A program made the translations under genes and the position numbers. Shown piece after piece: positions 1 through 7,661 of a stretch of DNA of 43,148 nucleotides. The stretch's first letter is position 1. Each line of letters begins with the position of its first letter. This DNA is from a bacterium (GTDB lineage: Bacteria > Patescibacteriota > Saccharimonadia > Saccharimonadales > UBA4665): contig JAJZKM010000006.1 in assembly GCA_021804085.1 (NCBI GenBank), positions 1 to 43,148 on the forward strand, in the 5' to 3' direction. A model generated the notes under the pieces. It did not search any database. It was not told the DNA's origin and worked only from the letters and a program-made list of their open reading frames with translations.

Positions 1-336
1 GTGTATCGGTCCATAACATATTGGACTTTCCAATTGTAACCCATCTAAAACATTTGCTTTCATGGGGCTTTTTAATTTAGGGATCCAATGGGAACATTCT
101 GTGTTATACCAATCAACCAATCCGTCAGTTGGAAGTTAAAACTGTCTGTGTCATAACCTAGGTCATCTAATTGGTGCTCCACGAACTCATCTTGTGCTGT
201 CCAGTTGTATCGTTCTATCATGGGGTGCCTTAGGATAGATCCAGTAGTGAGTTAGTCCTGGAACAATGCAAGCTTCATGGAATAGCTTATAAACTGATGT
301 TTTGTGATATACATCAAAACCTTCCGGTAAAGATTT
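1..336 (-). pseudogene. DDE (rve-type) transposase remnant, C-terminal part
   Basis: Read on the minus strand, this stretch gives the C-terminal part of an IS481/IS3-like integrase-core transposase, but in at least three frames. One frame reads YKLFHEACIVPGLTHYWIYP (about 290 down to 235). The next reads IERYNWTAQDEFVEHQLDDL and on to LTDWLV (about 220 down to 110). A third reads NTECSHWIPKLKSPMKANV (about 105 down to 45). These match in order the family pattern of an aC..lG..hyw.yPktP block, an ERfNrTiQeEF block carrying the catalytic Glu, and a W..YNtErpH...l.ksP tail. The two upstream Asp motifs are absent, and stop codons lie just upstream near 337-350. No terminal inverted repeat was found. 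The frame runs off the left edge. It is a dead fragment, not an active element. Confidence 0.8.
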
Positions 337-395
337 TTACGGCATTTAGTATCTGCCTGACCTATGATTAATATCAGCAGAAACGGAGGGGCCTA

Positions 396-1280
396 ATGGT
401 TGACCGAGAATACATTGAAAGTCAGCTAAAGAAGATAGGGTTTGGTAGAGGAAGGATTAACCGTGCAGAGATAAAAGAGCTTGAAAATATTCTGATTCCG
501 GATGAAATTATATATGAGTGCGTAAATGGATATTATGATGGTGGAATGGCCCTATTGGTGGCTACGGATATAAGGGCACTGCTCATTGATAAAAAAATAA
601 TGGGTTTTCTAAATGTTGAAGACATTCGGTTTGATATGATCAGTGACCTTGACTACAGTCACCGGATCTTTGGGGCACAAATAAGCATTAACTCTGGAAT
701 GAGCAAATTAATATTCAAAAGCTATAACCAAGTCCGGCTCAGAAAAACCATCGGCCACATTCAACAACGAATGAGCGAAATTAAACGTGAGCAAAATCAG
801 CATGTTGAGGTTCAAAAGCAGCATCTAGAAGACATAAATAAACAGCTGCAGATGTATTTATTAGCTCAGCATAATGAGCTGCAACGTAACTCAGTTAACG
901 TCCGTCAGTCATTACAAGAAAAAGTTCGCCCTAGCCCTCAACTTTCCGATTATTTATTTGCTCAACGTCTGTTAGAGGATTTTAAAAGTAAGGGTGGGGT
1001 TTTACCTAAGACAGACGAAAAAGACAAACAACAGCAATCATCTGAGATTGCACATGTTTCTTTAGTAACCGATTCTGATAATAAGTTACGTGAAGAAATG
1101 ATTGAAGCTGGAAGACAAGAAGTGTTCGGGAAGAATGAAGAGTCTAATCCTAAAACCCAGTCATTATTCGATGAGATTCCACATATTAATAAACAAGGAA
1201 TAGAAATATCTTTTTTTAGAATTGCTTGCGCCAAGATTCCCTATTTATTAAATAGTCGGCGATATAATCAATCACTATAA
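396..1280 (+). CDS. Hypothetical protein with N-terminal YokE-like PH domain
   Basis: 294 residues. Residues about 35-130 have the pattern of bacterial PH domains of the YokE/bPH_3 type: short hydrophobic strands around ALLVATDIRALLIDKK, then a DISxLDYS-like strand and a closing helix. After residue 130 comes a long Gln/Glu/Lys-rich helical stretch, probably coiled coil, and then a low-complexity polar tail. There is no signal peptide or membrane segment, so it is probably cytoplasmic. A strong Shine-Dalgarno GGAGGGG at 385-391 supports the ATG at 396. The specific role is unknown. It lies between a dead transposase and ychF and converges on ychF with an 8-nt gap. Confidence 0.7.
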   Translation: MVDREYIESQLKKIGFGRGRINRAEIKELENILIPDEIIYECVNGYYDGGMALLVATDIRALLIDKKIMGFLNVEDIRFDMISDLDYSHRIFGAQISINSGMSKLIFKSYNQVRLRKTIGHIQQRMSEIKREQNQHVEVQKQHLEDINKQLQMYLLAQHNELQRNSVNVRQSLQEKVRPSPQLSDYLFAQRLLEDFKSKGGVLPKTDEKDKQQQSSEIAHVSLVTDSDNKLREEMIEAGRQEVFGKNEESNPKTQSLFDEIPHINKQGIEISFFRIACAKIPYLLNSRRYNQSL

Positions 1281-1288
1281 TTGGTCTA

Positions 1289-2365
1289 CTAGACATTAAA
1301 GCGGAATTCAACAATATCATCTGGCTGCATGACGTATTCCTTACCTTCCATCCTAATTTTACCTGCTGCTCTACAAGCGGCCACTGAACCTAGATCAATC
1401 AAATCGGCATAATTAACGATTTCTGCAGCTATAAAACCTCGCTCAAAGTCACCATGAATTGTTCCGGCTGCCTTTGGAGCGGTTGTGCCTCGTGGTATCG
1501 TCCAGGCTTTGACTTCTTTTTCGCCAGCAGTTAAAAAACTTTGTAGACCTAAAGTCTTGTACGCGGTAGTTATCAAGTTTTCCAGTCCCGACTGATGGAT
1601 AGAATAACTTTCTCTCAGTTCTTGAGCATCTATATCATCGAGTGAAGATAATTCGCTTTCCATTTTTGCTGATATAAAAATTGATTCAGCGGGAGATACA
1701 AGTCTAGCTAATTCTTGTTGTTTTGTTAGATTAGTTAAGTCCTTCTCATCTAAGTTAAATGCATAGATTACAGGTTTTGCACTAAGTAATTGCAGGTCAG
1801 AAATAGCCTCCAGGTTTTCAGTAGCCATATTAGCGTAAAGCGGTTTACCGTCATTAAGTAATGCATAAATTTCTTTAACCAGATTTACTTGGTTTAATAG
1901 TTTTGTATTTACTTTTAATTCTTTTTCCAATTGACCCAGTCGCCTATTTACGGTTTCAAGATCAGACAGAATCAATTCTGTTGTTATGACAGAAATATCA
2001 TCACCAGGAGATGAACTTTGGTTTACTCGTGTAACCTTCGGATCATCGAATCCCCTCACCACTTCAACTATTATCGAGGTACTTCTAATGTGTGATAGAA
2101 ATTTATTGCCAAGCCCTTCACCTTTACTGGCACCGGATACTAGACCTGCAATGTCCACAAACTTAACGGTCGCTGGAATAATCTTATTACTATTATATAT
2201 GCCTGCTAATTTAGTTAATCTGTCATCTGGAACAGGCACTATACCAACATTAGGCTCAATAGTAGCAAAAGGATAGTTTGCTGCAAGAACTGAGCTTTTT
2301 GACAAAGCATTAAATAGAGTTGATTTGCCAACATTAGGCAATCCTACAATGCCTATGCTCAACAT
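1289..2365 (-). CDS. ychF: Ribosome-binding ATPase YchF (Obg-family)
   Basis: 358 residues, the usual YchF length. The G1 loop GLPNVGKST is at residues 8-16 and the G3 motif DIAGL near residue 71. The atypical G4 motif NLDE (family NxxE, which gives ATP rather than GTP preference) is near residue 203. A TGS domain fills the last ~85 residues and ends PDDIVEFRFNV. YchF binds the ribosome and hydrolyses ATP, and in other bacteria is linked to stress and translational control. The ATG at 2365 fits the canonical MLSIGIVGLPN start. It is the one housekeeping gene inside the decayed left zone and converges on the PH-domain gene. The stop is TAG. Confidence 0.96.
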   Translation of the reverse strand: MLSIGIVGLPNVGKSTLFNALSKSSVLAANYPFATIEPNVGIVPVPDDRLTKLAGIYNSNKIIPATVKFVDIAGLVSGASKGEGLGNKFLSHIRSTSIIVEVVRGFDDPKVTRVNQSSSPGDDISVITTELILSDLETVNRRLGQLEKELKVNTKLLNQVNLVKEIYALLNDGKPLYANMATENLEAISDLQLLSAKPVIYAFNLDEKDLTNLTKQQELARLVSPAESIFISAKMESELSSLDDIDAQELRESYSIHQSGLENLITTAYKTLGLQSFLTAGEKEVKAWTIPRGTTAPKAAGTIHGDFERGFIAAEIVNYADLIDLGSVAACRAAGKIRMEGKEYVMQPDDIVEFRFNV

Positions 2366-2640
2366 ACAACCCGACCTGTATGTCCACTAAATGGCCTGAA
2401 ACTGGTATTCGACCGCATATTTTTCTTGCTCCTTGTTGCTATTACTTTATCAACTATCTTACGAACGGTAAAAAGTTTATTCTCGTAGGACATATCTGCT
2501 AGCGACCCTTGAAGTCATTGGCTACCAACGGCTTCTCGTAACTCTTTTGCGTACTGTGTTGTATAGCCACAAATGCGCTTATCGTTAGGATTCGCAAAGT
2601 AGGATTGCATCTTATACATGCCGCAACTAATATTACTCAT
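2353..2640 (-). pseudogene. Split small reading frame, possible recombinase C-terminal remnant
   Basis: One minus-strand frame opens at the ATG at 2640 and codes 41 residues ending AVGSQ before a TGA at 2517-2515. It then continues in the same frame through SLADMSYENKLFTVRKIVDK to a second TGA at 2361-2359, just inside the ychF start. The downstream half resembles the C-terminal helix of serine recombinases (pattern YExKlxivrkivDKVxAT). That match is pattern recall only. The upstream half (CGMYKMQSYFANPNDKRICG) is unrecognised. It could be one gene killed by a nonsense mutation, a gene read through UGA, or chance. No Shine-Dalgarno is obvious. Confidence 0.35.
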
Positions 2641-2719
2641 ACTTATCCTTCATCACCATTATAGTTAAGGAGCTATAGAGCTTTTAAGCGTAAATTTGAC
2701 AATATACATACTAATAATC

Positions 2720-3000
2720 ATGACAACAACAATAGTTACTGCTAGAGATATATTGCGTAACTATAAAAGTGTGTTTGATGACGTGAAAAAGACAAAACTC
2801 CCTGCTATAGTTACAACTCACAAAGAACCTCAAGTTGCTATAGTCAGTTTAGATGTCCTTGAAAGACTTCAAGGACTGCAAAAATAAAGACTCTGTAAAA
2901 ATCTAGTAGACTTTACCGAAAGAGCCCGCAAATTACTAAAAACGAGAAACTATCCGAAGACTTAGCAATAAAACATGATGAATACTTGTGGGGAAAGTAG
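2720..3000 (+). pseudogene. Phd/VapB-like antitoxin, frameshifted in A-tracts
   Basis: The intact part runs from ATG 2720 to TAA 2885-2887 (55 residues, MTTTIVTARDILRNYKSVFD...). It has the Phd/YefM-type fold pattern, with a predicted N-terminal DNA-binding strand-helix and the segment PAIVTTHKEPQVAIVSLDVLERL. A TTG at 2696 would add eight residues but is less likely. Beyond the stop, three frames continue the expected C-terminus: KDSVK, then NLVDFTERARKLLK, then NEKLSEDLAIKHDEYLWGK ending at TAG 2998-3000. A HDxYLxG ending is typical of VapB-type antitoxins. Each frame change falls in an A-run (about 2881, 2897 and 2938). The restored end sits 12 nt before the PIN gene, as expected for a toxin-antitoxin operon. 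The 55-residue form may still bind DNA but lacks the toxin-neutralising tail. Confidence 0.7.
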
Positions 3001-3012
3001 TAGTTAAAGCTT

Positions 3013-3435
3013 ATGAAAACGCTAGTAGTTGATGCTGATGCGATAATTGCTCTTATTAACAAAGTTGATGTTCTAGCTCTGGACGCCGTTAAAACGCTCA
3101 AGGACTTGTATGCTAGTGAGGTTAAGCTAGTTTATCCACCTACTACAATAGTAGAAGTTATTACGACCTTTCAGAGGAAGTTTAGTGATTCTGGTCTATC
3201 TAGCGTTATAGCCCAAATGCTTAAAGATGGTCAATTTAATATAGTACCAGTTGACCAAAATCTCTTAGAGCAAGCGGAAACCTTGTTTAAACCAAGGGAC
3301 AGCAAGCAAAACACAATGTTTAACGCTGTCATTGCAGCAATTGCAAAAACAACAAATGCCGATGTTATATTTAGCCTTGATAAGTGGTACGAAAAAGTTG
3401 GACTAAGGCTTGCAACTAGTTTATTTAATACTTAG
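3013..3435 (+). CDS. PIN-domain protein, VapC-like toxin
   Basis: 140 residues covering one PIN ribonuclease domain. Acidic residues are D7 (VVDADA), E48 (TIVEVITTF), and D117/D123 in ADVIFSLDKWYEKVG. The usual third conserved Asp, in an xxFDAxI helix, is Asn here (N104 in TMFNAVIAAIAK). This may weaken Mg2+ binding and RNA cleavage. PIN toxins of this kind cut tRNA or rRNA and are held by a cognate antitoxin, here the broken gene just upstream. No good Shine-Dalgarno precedes ATG 3013, which suggests translational coupling to the antitoxin frame. Loss of the antitoxin tail with a probably weakened toxin suggests a decaying module. Confidence 0.75.
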   Translation: MKTLVVDADAIIALINKVDVLALDAVKTLKDLYASEVKLVYPPTTIVEVITTFQRKFSDSGLSSVIAQMLKDGQFNIVPVDQNLLEQAETLFKPRDSKQNTMFNAVIAAIAKTTNADVIFSLDKWYEKVGLRLATSLFNT

Positions 3436-3980
3436 GATAAACTTCTTGAAATAACCTCTAGTCATCAAGTTCCGGCGAACTAAAACTTATTGCGGTGGGT
3501 TGGTTCAAGACATAACTCTACTAATTATCAGCATATAAACCTATCGGTTTTTTGATTAAAGCTAAGATGTGATCTCTTGCAACAGTCTCCTTTTGTTGAT
3601 GCAATTTTATCAAGAATCCTACTAACTATATATTTCTTCTCATACATTCAAGCCAAATTTAGTAATAACTTTTTGATGCCGTAATTATAGGCTGCGAACA
3701 CTAAAACTAAGTTCAAAGGTACAGTTTTAAGAATTCATATGCTTAACACACGAACCCTCTCGCGGACTATTAAATGATCTGGGGCTAACATCGGAAATGA
3801 TAGATTCATACTTTTACTCTAAGCCCCTACCCCTAACACAATTACCCCAAAAACATTTAGGCACACGTCAAAACCTAATATCCCCACGGTAATCTATAGC
3901 ATTAGATTAATCACAACTCGATATGTTGCCTACTAATATATATCCTTGCTAAAAACATTAAATTTAGATTAAATTAAGTT
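3436..3980. other. Gene-poor stretch with possible IS remnants
   Basis: No convincing gene lies here. On the minus strand, a frame from about 3720 down to a TGA at 3648-3650 reads VFAAYNYGIKKLLLNLA, which resembles the end of several IS transposases (aaYNlkkLL). The same frame then reads MYEKKYIVSRILDKIASTKG and ends at a TGA directly followed by TAA near 3528. This second part resembles the recombinase-like segment at 2400-2490. The right half, about 3740-3980, is AT-rich and should hold the promoter of the Crp/Fnr gene, but I could not fix its -10 and -35 boxes. Confidence 0.4.
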
Positions 3981-4634
3981 ATGTTAGCCAATTTAAAGCA
4001 AATGGCTGAATTGGTGGATGTATTTTCGCGCTACGGAAACAAAAAAACATTCAAAAAAGGTGATTTTATCGTACACCCCGGAGATCATCCATCCGGAGTT
4101 TTTTATATTATTAGAGGGCTCGTTAAAGCCTATGACATTACAAAGTATAATGAGGAAAACTTACTAATAATTCGTAAAAAAGATGAGATTTTTCCTCTAA
4201 TCTGGGCTCTGACGGGCCAAGAACGCAAAATAAGTTATCAGGCTTTGGCTCCTACGGTTACATTAGACATCAGTCGCGAACAATTTGAAAAAGAAATTAT
4301 AAGTCATTCTGGCGCGATAGCGCCTCTTCTGGACATGACAATTGAAATGTATAAATTACATAGCGAACGTATTCTTAATTTAGAGTATCGTACTGTAAGA
4401 GAGCGAATTATATCGTTTCTACTAACGATGGCTACACGATTTGGGGTTCATACCCCAAGAGGAATACTGATAGAAGCACCTCTAAGACATCAAGACATAG
4501 CCAGTTCTATCAACGCTACGAGAGAAACTACTTCTCGAGAAATTTCTTTACTTGTAAAGAAAGGGATTATTACAAAAGAAAAATCTTTCTTTGTTATTAG
4601 AGACATTAAGGTCATGCGAGCCCTTCTAGAATAA
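3981..4634 (+). CDS. Crp/Fnr-family transcriptional regulator
   Basis: 217 residues. Residues about 15-125 form the cyclic-nucleotide-binding-type beta-roll (GDFIVHPGDHPSGVFYIIRG). A dimerisation helix follows at about 115-150, then a C-terminal winged helix with recognition segment IASSINATRETTSREISLL at about 170-188. The RxS phosphate-binding signature of true cAMP sensors is not recognisable, and there are no Fnr-type iron-sulphur cysteines, so the effector is unknown. It is an isolated plus-strand gene. Its TAA at 4632-4634 directly abuts the stop of the convergent PRTase-like gene at 4635. Confidence 0.88.
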   Translation: MLANLKQMAELVDVFSRYGNKKTFKKGDFIVHPGDHPSGVFYIIRGLVKAYDITKYNEENLLIIRKKDEIFPLIWALTGQERKISYQALAPTVTLDISREQFEKEIISHSGAIAPLLDMTIEMYKLHSERILNLEYRTVRERIISFLLTMATRFGVHTPRGILIEAPLRHQDIASSINATRETTSREISLLVKKGIITKEKSFFVIRDIKVMRALLE

Positions 4635-5291
4635 CTATTTCCAATGCAAAACTATGTTTTCTAGTGTATCGACAATCTTTTCGTGACTCGGTAAGTCATT
4701 TTTATCATAGTAATGGCTAATTTCCATCGGATCATCAATCACGTTCAAACAGAAAACACCATCGGCCATAATGTGCACCCGATCGATAACATCAACACTG
4801 GCAATGGGTAAAGCTACATATAGTTTTTCAATTTCAATTGGCTTTAAATACTCTTCCGCAAGATCCAGTTTCATTGGATCTTTAAGACCCTCCGACACAA
4901 GTATTACGTTCATGTGTTTAAGTTTTCTTGCATCTACTAAACCCCTAGAGCCTAAAAGTCTATTCAGTTCATGGAAACGCTCGAGCCTTTCTTCTTCGAT
5001 GTAGCTTCGGTATTCTCCAACAAATTCATCAATCTCCCCTTGACTGTAATTATGGTTGTAGGCTAATTTACCATCGGATATTATCCCAGCAATAGCCCTA
5101 GCTTCCCTTGGTAGGGTTATATCTCCACTGAGCAATAAACTAATCAGGCAATGCAGAGTGGCAGCGATCTGAGCACCTACCACTACCCCGCCATCGTCAA
5201 GCGACAAGACAACACAATTTTCATATCGTAATTTATCTTTTATTAACGAAGCCAACATCCGACCAGCCTGCATACGAGAAGAAAAATACAT
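4635..5291 (-). CDS. Phosphoribosyltransferase-like protein with degenerate PRPP loop
   Basis: 218 residues. The order of segments matches stand-alone PRTase-fold proteins: FSSRMQAGRMLASLIKDKL at the start, VVLSLDDGGVVVGAQIAATL at about 27-46, and a strand NVILVSEGLKDP at about 128 where active enzymes carry the PRPP-binding VDDGxATG loop. Here both acidic residues and the TG of that loop are gone, so PRPP-dependent catalysis is doubtful. It is the last gene of the rpsF-ssb-rpsR-efp-tlyA run, starts 2 nt after the methyltransferase, and is probably co-transcribed. The physiological role is unknown; it may be a binding or regulatory protein. Confidence 0.65.
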   Translation of the reverse strand: MYFSSRMQAGRMLASLIKDKLRYENCVVLSLDDGGVVVGAQIAATLHCLISLLLSGDITLPREARAIAGIISDGKLAYNHNYSQGEIDEFVGEYRSYIEEERLERFHELNRLLGSRGLVDARKLKHMNVILVSEGLKDPMKLDLAEEYLKPIEIEKLYVALPIASVDVIDRVHIMADGVFCLNVIDDPMEISHYYDKNDLPSHEKIVDTLENIVLHWK

Positions 5292-5293
5292 TA

Positions 5294-5929
5294 TTATTGA
5301 AGTTTAGAGTTATTCTGATGAATGCTCAAGGGTTTTTTGTGTATAGGTTCGAGTTTATAGAAACGTTCTCGGTTGCCCTTGAGGCCATGTATTTTAGAAT
5401 CGACTTTAACGTCTATGAGAAAAGACTCCCTAAGCCAACTTTCTAGGTCGCCTAACAATTTTCTTCTGATTCGTTCGTTTTTGATGATTCCATTATTTAT
5501 TAGTGCACTATCTCGTGTTTCGAATTGCGGTTTCGCCATAGCAACTATGACAGCCGGTTTGAGTAAAACCGAAACGATATAGGGTAATATTTGCTTCAAG
5601 GAAACGAAAGATACATCAATAAGAACGATATCGACGAGATCCTTAGGTACAAATTTTCTAATATCAGTTTTCTCATGTAGCTCCAATTTACTATTCAACT
5701 TGAGAGATTGATGTATCTGATTGCTACCTTTATCTACGGCAATAACCTTTGCTGCTCCATGCCTAAGAGCATAGTCACTAAAACCTCCCGTACTCGACCC
5801 TACATCAAGAACAGTTTTGCCCCTAAAGTCTAATTTCAAATCATCTAATACCGAATCAAGCTTATATGCAGCACGACTAACATAATGCTCATCTGGATCT
5901 ATTTTTGCTCTACGCGAGCGATTAGACAT
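5294..5929 (-). CDS. TlyA-type rRNA 2'-O-methyltransferase, S4-less
   Basis: 211 residues, against about 270 for typical TlyA. The FtsJ/RrmJ-like methyltransferase fold is clear: YVSRAAYKLDSVL near 17, SAM-binding VLDVGSSTGGFSDYAL near 41-56, AVDKGSNQIHQSL, VLIDVSFVSLKQILP and the MAKPQFE motif. TlyA enzymes methylate ribose 2'-OH groups of cytidines in 16S and 23S rRNA. The usual N-terminal S4 RNA-binding domain is missing, since the gene starts directly at RSRRAKIDPDEHYVSR. Only 6 nt separate it from efp, so no extension is hidden upstream. Target choice must therefore differ or rely on a partner. Confidence 0.85.
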   Translation of the reverse strand: MSNRSRRAKIDPDEHYVSRAAYKLDSVLDDLKLDFRGKTVLDVGSSTGGFSDYALRHGAAKVIAVDKGSNQIHQSLKLNSKLELHEKTDIRKFVPKDLVDIVLIDVSFVSLKQILPYIVSVLLKPAVIVAMAKPQFETRDSALINNGIIKNERIRRKLLGDLESWLRESFLIDVKVDSKIHGLKGNRERFYKLEPIHKKPLSIHQNNSKLQ

Positions 5930-5935
5930 AGTGCG

Positions 5936-6496
5936 CTATTTAATCCGTTCTCGATAAGAACAACTGGCCGTATCTACAGATACAATATCGCCGGTTTTTA
6001 TAAATGCTGGGACTCGAATAGTTATGCCAGTTTCCAGTTTTGCGTCTTTAGTGATCGACGTGGAGGTGTCACCCTTAACGGCTGTTTCGGCATAATCAAC
6101 TAACAAATTAACGTTTTTCGGCAACTCTAAGTTAATCGGCTGATTACGAAAAAACTGCAGTTGCGCAATGTCACCTTCTTTAATATAGCCAATGCTATCT
6201 CCAATAATATTACGAGGTACAGTATATTGTTCATAGTTGTCTTGATCCATGAAGTAAAGATCATTTTCGTCAGCGTATAAATATTGAACCTTAATGTTAT
6301 TTATATCAGCCTTTACTAATCGCTCGTTACCCTTAAAGGTCTTGTCAATCACTCGTCCATTGATCAAAGATTTTATTCGTACATTAACTATTGAGCCACC
6401 TCGACCCATAACTTTTTGACTGTAGTCTACTACTTTAAAGGGTTCATCATTAAAAACAAAGACTGTACCCTTCTTAAGTTCAGTAATATCCAACAT
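5936..6496 (-). CDS. efp: Translation elongation factor P
   Basis: 186 residues with the three beta-barrel domains of EF-P: KOW-like N domain 1-62, EF-P/YeiP OB domain 65-125 and C-terminal OB domain 130-186. EF-P enters the ribosomal E site and relieves stalling at polyproline. The tip loop, usually KPGKG with a modified Lys34 in E. coli, reads KVMGRGGS, so Arg32 aligns with Lys34. Some bacteria rhamnosylate an Arg at this site through EarP, but no modifying enzyme is in the window. The ATG overlaps the rpsR stop by one base (TAATG at 6494-6498), pointing to translational coupling. The stop is TAG. Confidence 0.95.
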   Translation of the reverse strand: MLDITELKKGTVFVFNDEPFKVVDYSQKVMGRGGSIVNVRIKSLINGRVIDKTFKGNERLVKADINNIKVQYLYADENDLYFMDQDNYEQYTVPRNIIGDSIGYIKEGDIAQLQFFRNQPINLELPKNVNLLVDYAETAVKGDTSTSITKDAKLETGITIRVPAFIKTGDIVSVDTASCSYRERIK

Positions 6497-6699
6497 TAGC
6501 TATTTGCCACAAAAGACAACAGAGCTAAATGCCTAGCCCGCTTAATAGCTCGTGCCAGTCTTCGTTGTTGGGCCTCGTTTAATCCGGTTTTTTTGCGAGT
6601 TTCAATTTGCCCATAAACATTAAGATAACGTTGAAGGGTTTTATAATCCTTATAGTCAAAATATGCTACGTCACTTCTGTGTTTAAAAATCTTTGCCAT
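6496..6699 (-). CDS. rpsR: 30S ribosomal protein S18
   Basis: 67 residues, slightly shorter than the usual 75. It carries the S18 signature: [21 protein letters not shown], then [25 protein letters not shown], which binds 16S rRNA together with S6. It follows ssb in the classical rpsF-ssb-rpsR order with a 17-nt gap. The start at 6699 is preceded by a TAAGGAGA Shine-Dalgarno. No zinc-type N-terminal cysteines are present. Confidence 0.97.
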   Translation of the reverse strand: MAKIFKHRSDVAYFDYKDYKTLQRYLNVYGQIETRKKTGLNEAQQRRLARAIKRARHLALLSFVANS

Positions 6700-6716
6700 T
6701 TTATCTCCTTAAATTC

Positions 6717-7166
6717 TTAAAACGGTATGTCGTCGAGGTTGATCGGCTCATCGCCGACATCTTCGATGACTACATCTTTATCGGCCTTCTTCTTGGATGG
6801 TACTTTTGGCTCATCAGATTCCACGGCACCATCATTTCTGCCATCTAAGAATGTTACATCATTCGCCAAAACCTCAACTTTACTTCTCTTGTGTCCCTCT
6901 TGTTCCCAGTTGCGACTTTGTAGGCGACCTTGAACTAAACAGCGTCGGCCTTTATTTAAATATTGTGAGACACGTTCTCCTAATGCTCCCCAAGCAACAA
7001 TATCTATAAAATCGGTAGCTTCTTGCCATTCGTCGTTAGCATCACGGTAACTACGATTCAACGCCAAGCTAAAGCTACAAACACTTTGACCCGATGGTGT
7101 TTGTCTAAGTTCTGGATCTCGGGTTAAGTTTCCCATTAATATTACTTGATTAACGCTTCGTGCCAT
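6717..7166 (-). CDS. ssb: Single-stranded DNA-binding protein
   Basis: 149 residues. The OB fold covers 1-108, opening MARSVNQVILMGNLTRDPELR and containing WQEATDFIDIVAWG and GRRCLVQGRLQSRNW. An acidic linker leads to the C-terminal tip DEPINLDDIPF, the conserved peptide that recruits DNA repair and replication partners. SSB coats single-stranded DNA in replication, recombination and repair. It lies between rpsF and rpsR, as in most bacteria, and its start is preceded by AAGGAGAT. Confidence 0.97.
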   Translation of the reverse strand: MARSVNQVILMGNLTRDPELRQTPSGQSVCSFSLALNRSYRDANDEWQEATDFIDIVAWGALGERVSQYLNKGRRCLVQGRLQSRNWEQEGHKRSKVEVLANDVTFLDGRNDGAVESDEPKVPSKKKADKDVVIEDVGDEPINLDDIPF

Positions 7167-7268
7167 CTGAATAATCTCCTTGTTCCTTGCTTTAAATACC
7201 TTGCTGAGCCTTTTGGTATTACCCTACTCTCAGAGCGCAACCAGCGTCAAGCTTGGTTTAAGAAACCT

Positions 7269-7661
7269 TTAATTTTCCTCTTCGTCGGCCTCTGTTTCGG
7301 TGTCTTCAGGGGCTATTCCACGTTTAGCCGCTTGCTCAGCTTTGATGGCTTTCGCAGCTTCAGCTTTTGCTATCTCTTTGTGATTAACTTTGGTAATCAA
7401 AAACCGAATCACTTCGTTAGTGATGTTAAGAGATGACTCAACCTTGCTTACACTCTCACCTTCTAGGTCGACAATGTAAAAAACATAAATCGCATGTTCA
7501 TTTTTTTTAATTGGATAAGCAAGTTTTCGCTTGCCCCAATTGTCAGTCGAATCTACCTTTCCACCATTGTCGGTAAATATCTTAATTACTCTACTTTCGG
7601 CCTTACTAAGGTCGACCTCAAGACCAGGGTGATAAAGCACCGCAATCTCATATTGAGCCAT
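7269..7661 (-). CDS. rpsF: 30S ribosomal protein S6
   Basis: 130 residues. The ferredoxin-like S6 fold spans 1-98, with MAQYEIAVLYHPGLE at the start, then DNWGKRKLAYPIKKNEHAIYV and a closing VIRFLITKV. The last ~30 residues are an Ala/Lys-rich stretch ending in an acidic tail, PEDTETEADEEEN; E. coli S6 also has an acidic, polyglutamylated tail. It is the first gene of the operon, with a strong AAGGAAGG ribosome binding site before ATG 7661 and a promoter plus structured leader upstream. Confidence 0.96.
   Translation of the reverse strand: MAQYEIAVLYHPGLEVDLSKAESRVIKIFTDNGGKVDSTDNWGKRKLAYPIKKNEHAIYVFYIVDLEGESVSKVESSLNITNEVIRFLITKVNHKEIAKAEAAKAIKAEQAAKRGIAPEDTETEADEEEN

Noticed and set aside
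962-1234. A 90-codon minus-strand frame inside the PH-domain gene.
   Set aside because: It is the antisense of a polar, low-complexity coding tail with no recognisable motifs or start signal.
3781-3827. GGGGCT/AGCCCC inverted repeat upstream of the Crp/Fnr gene.
   Set aside because: The stem is only 6 bp with a 35-nt loop and no U-tract, so it does not stand out from chance.
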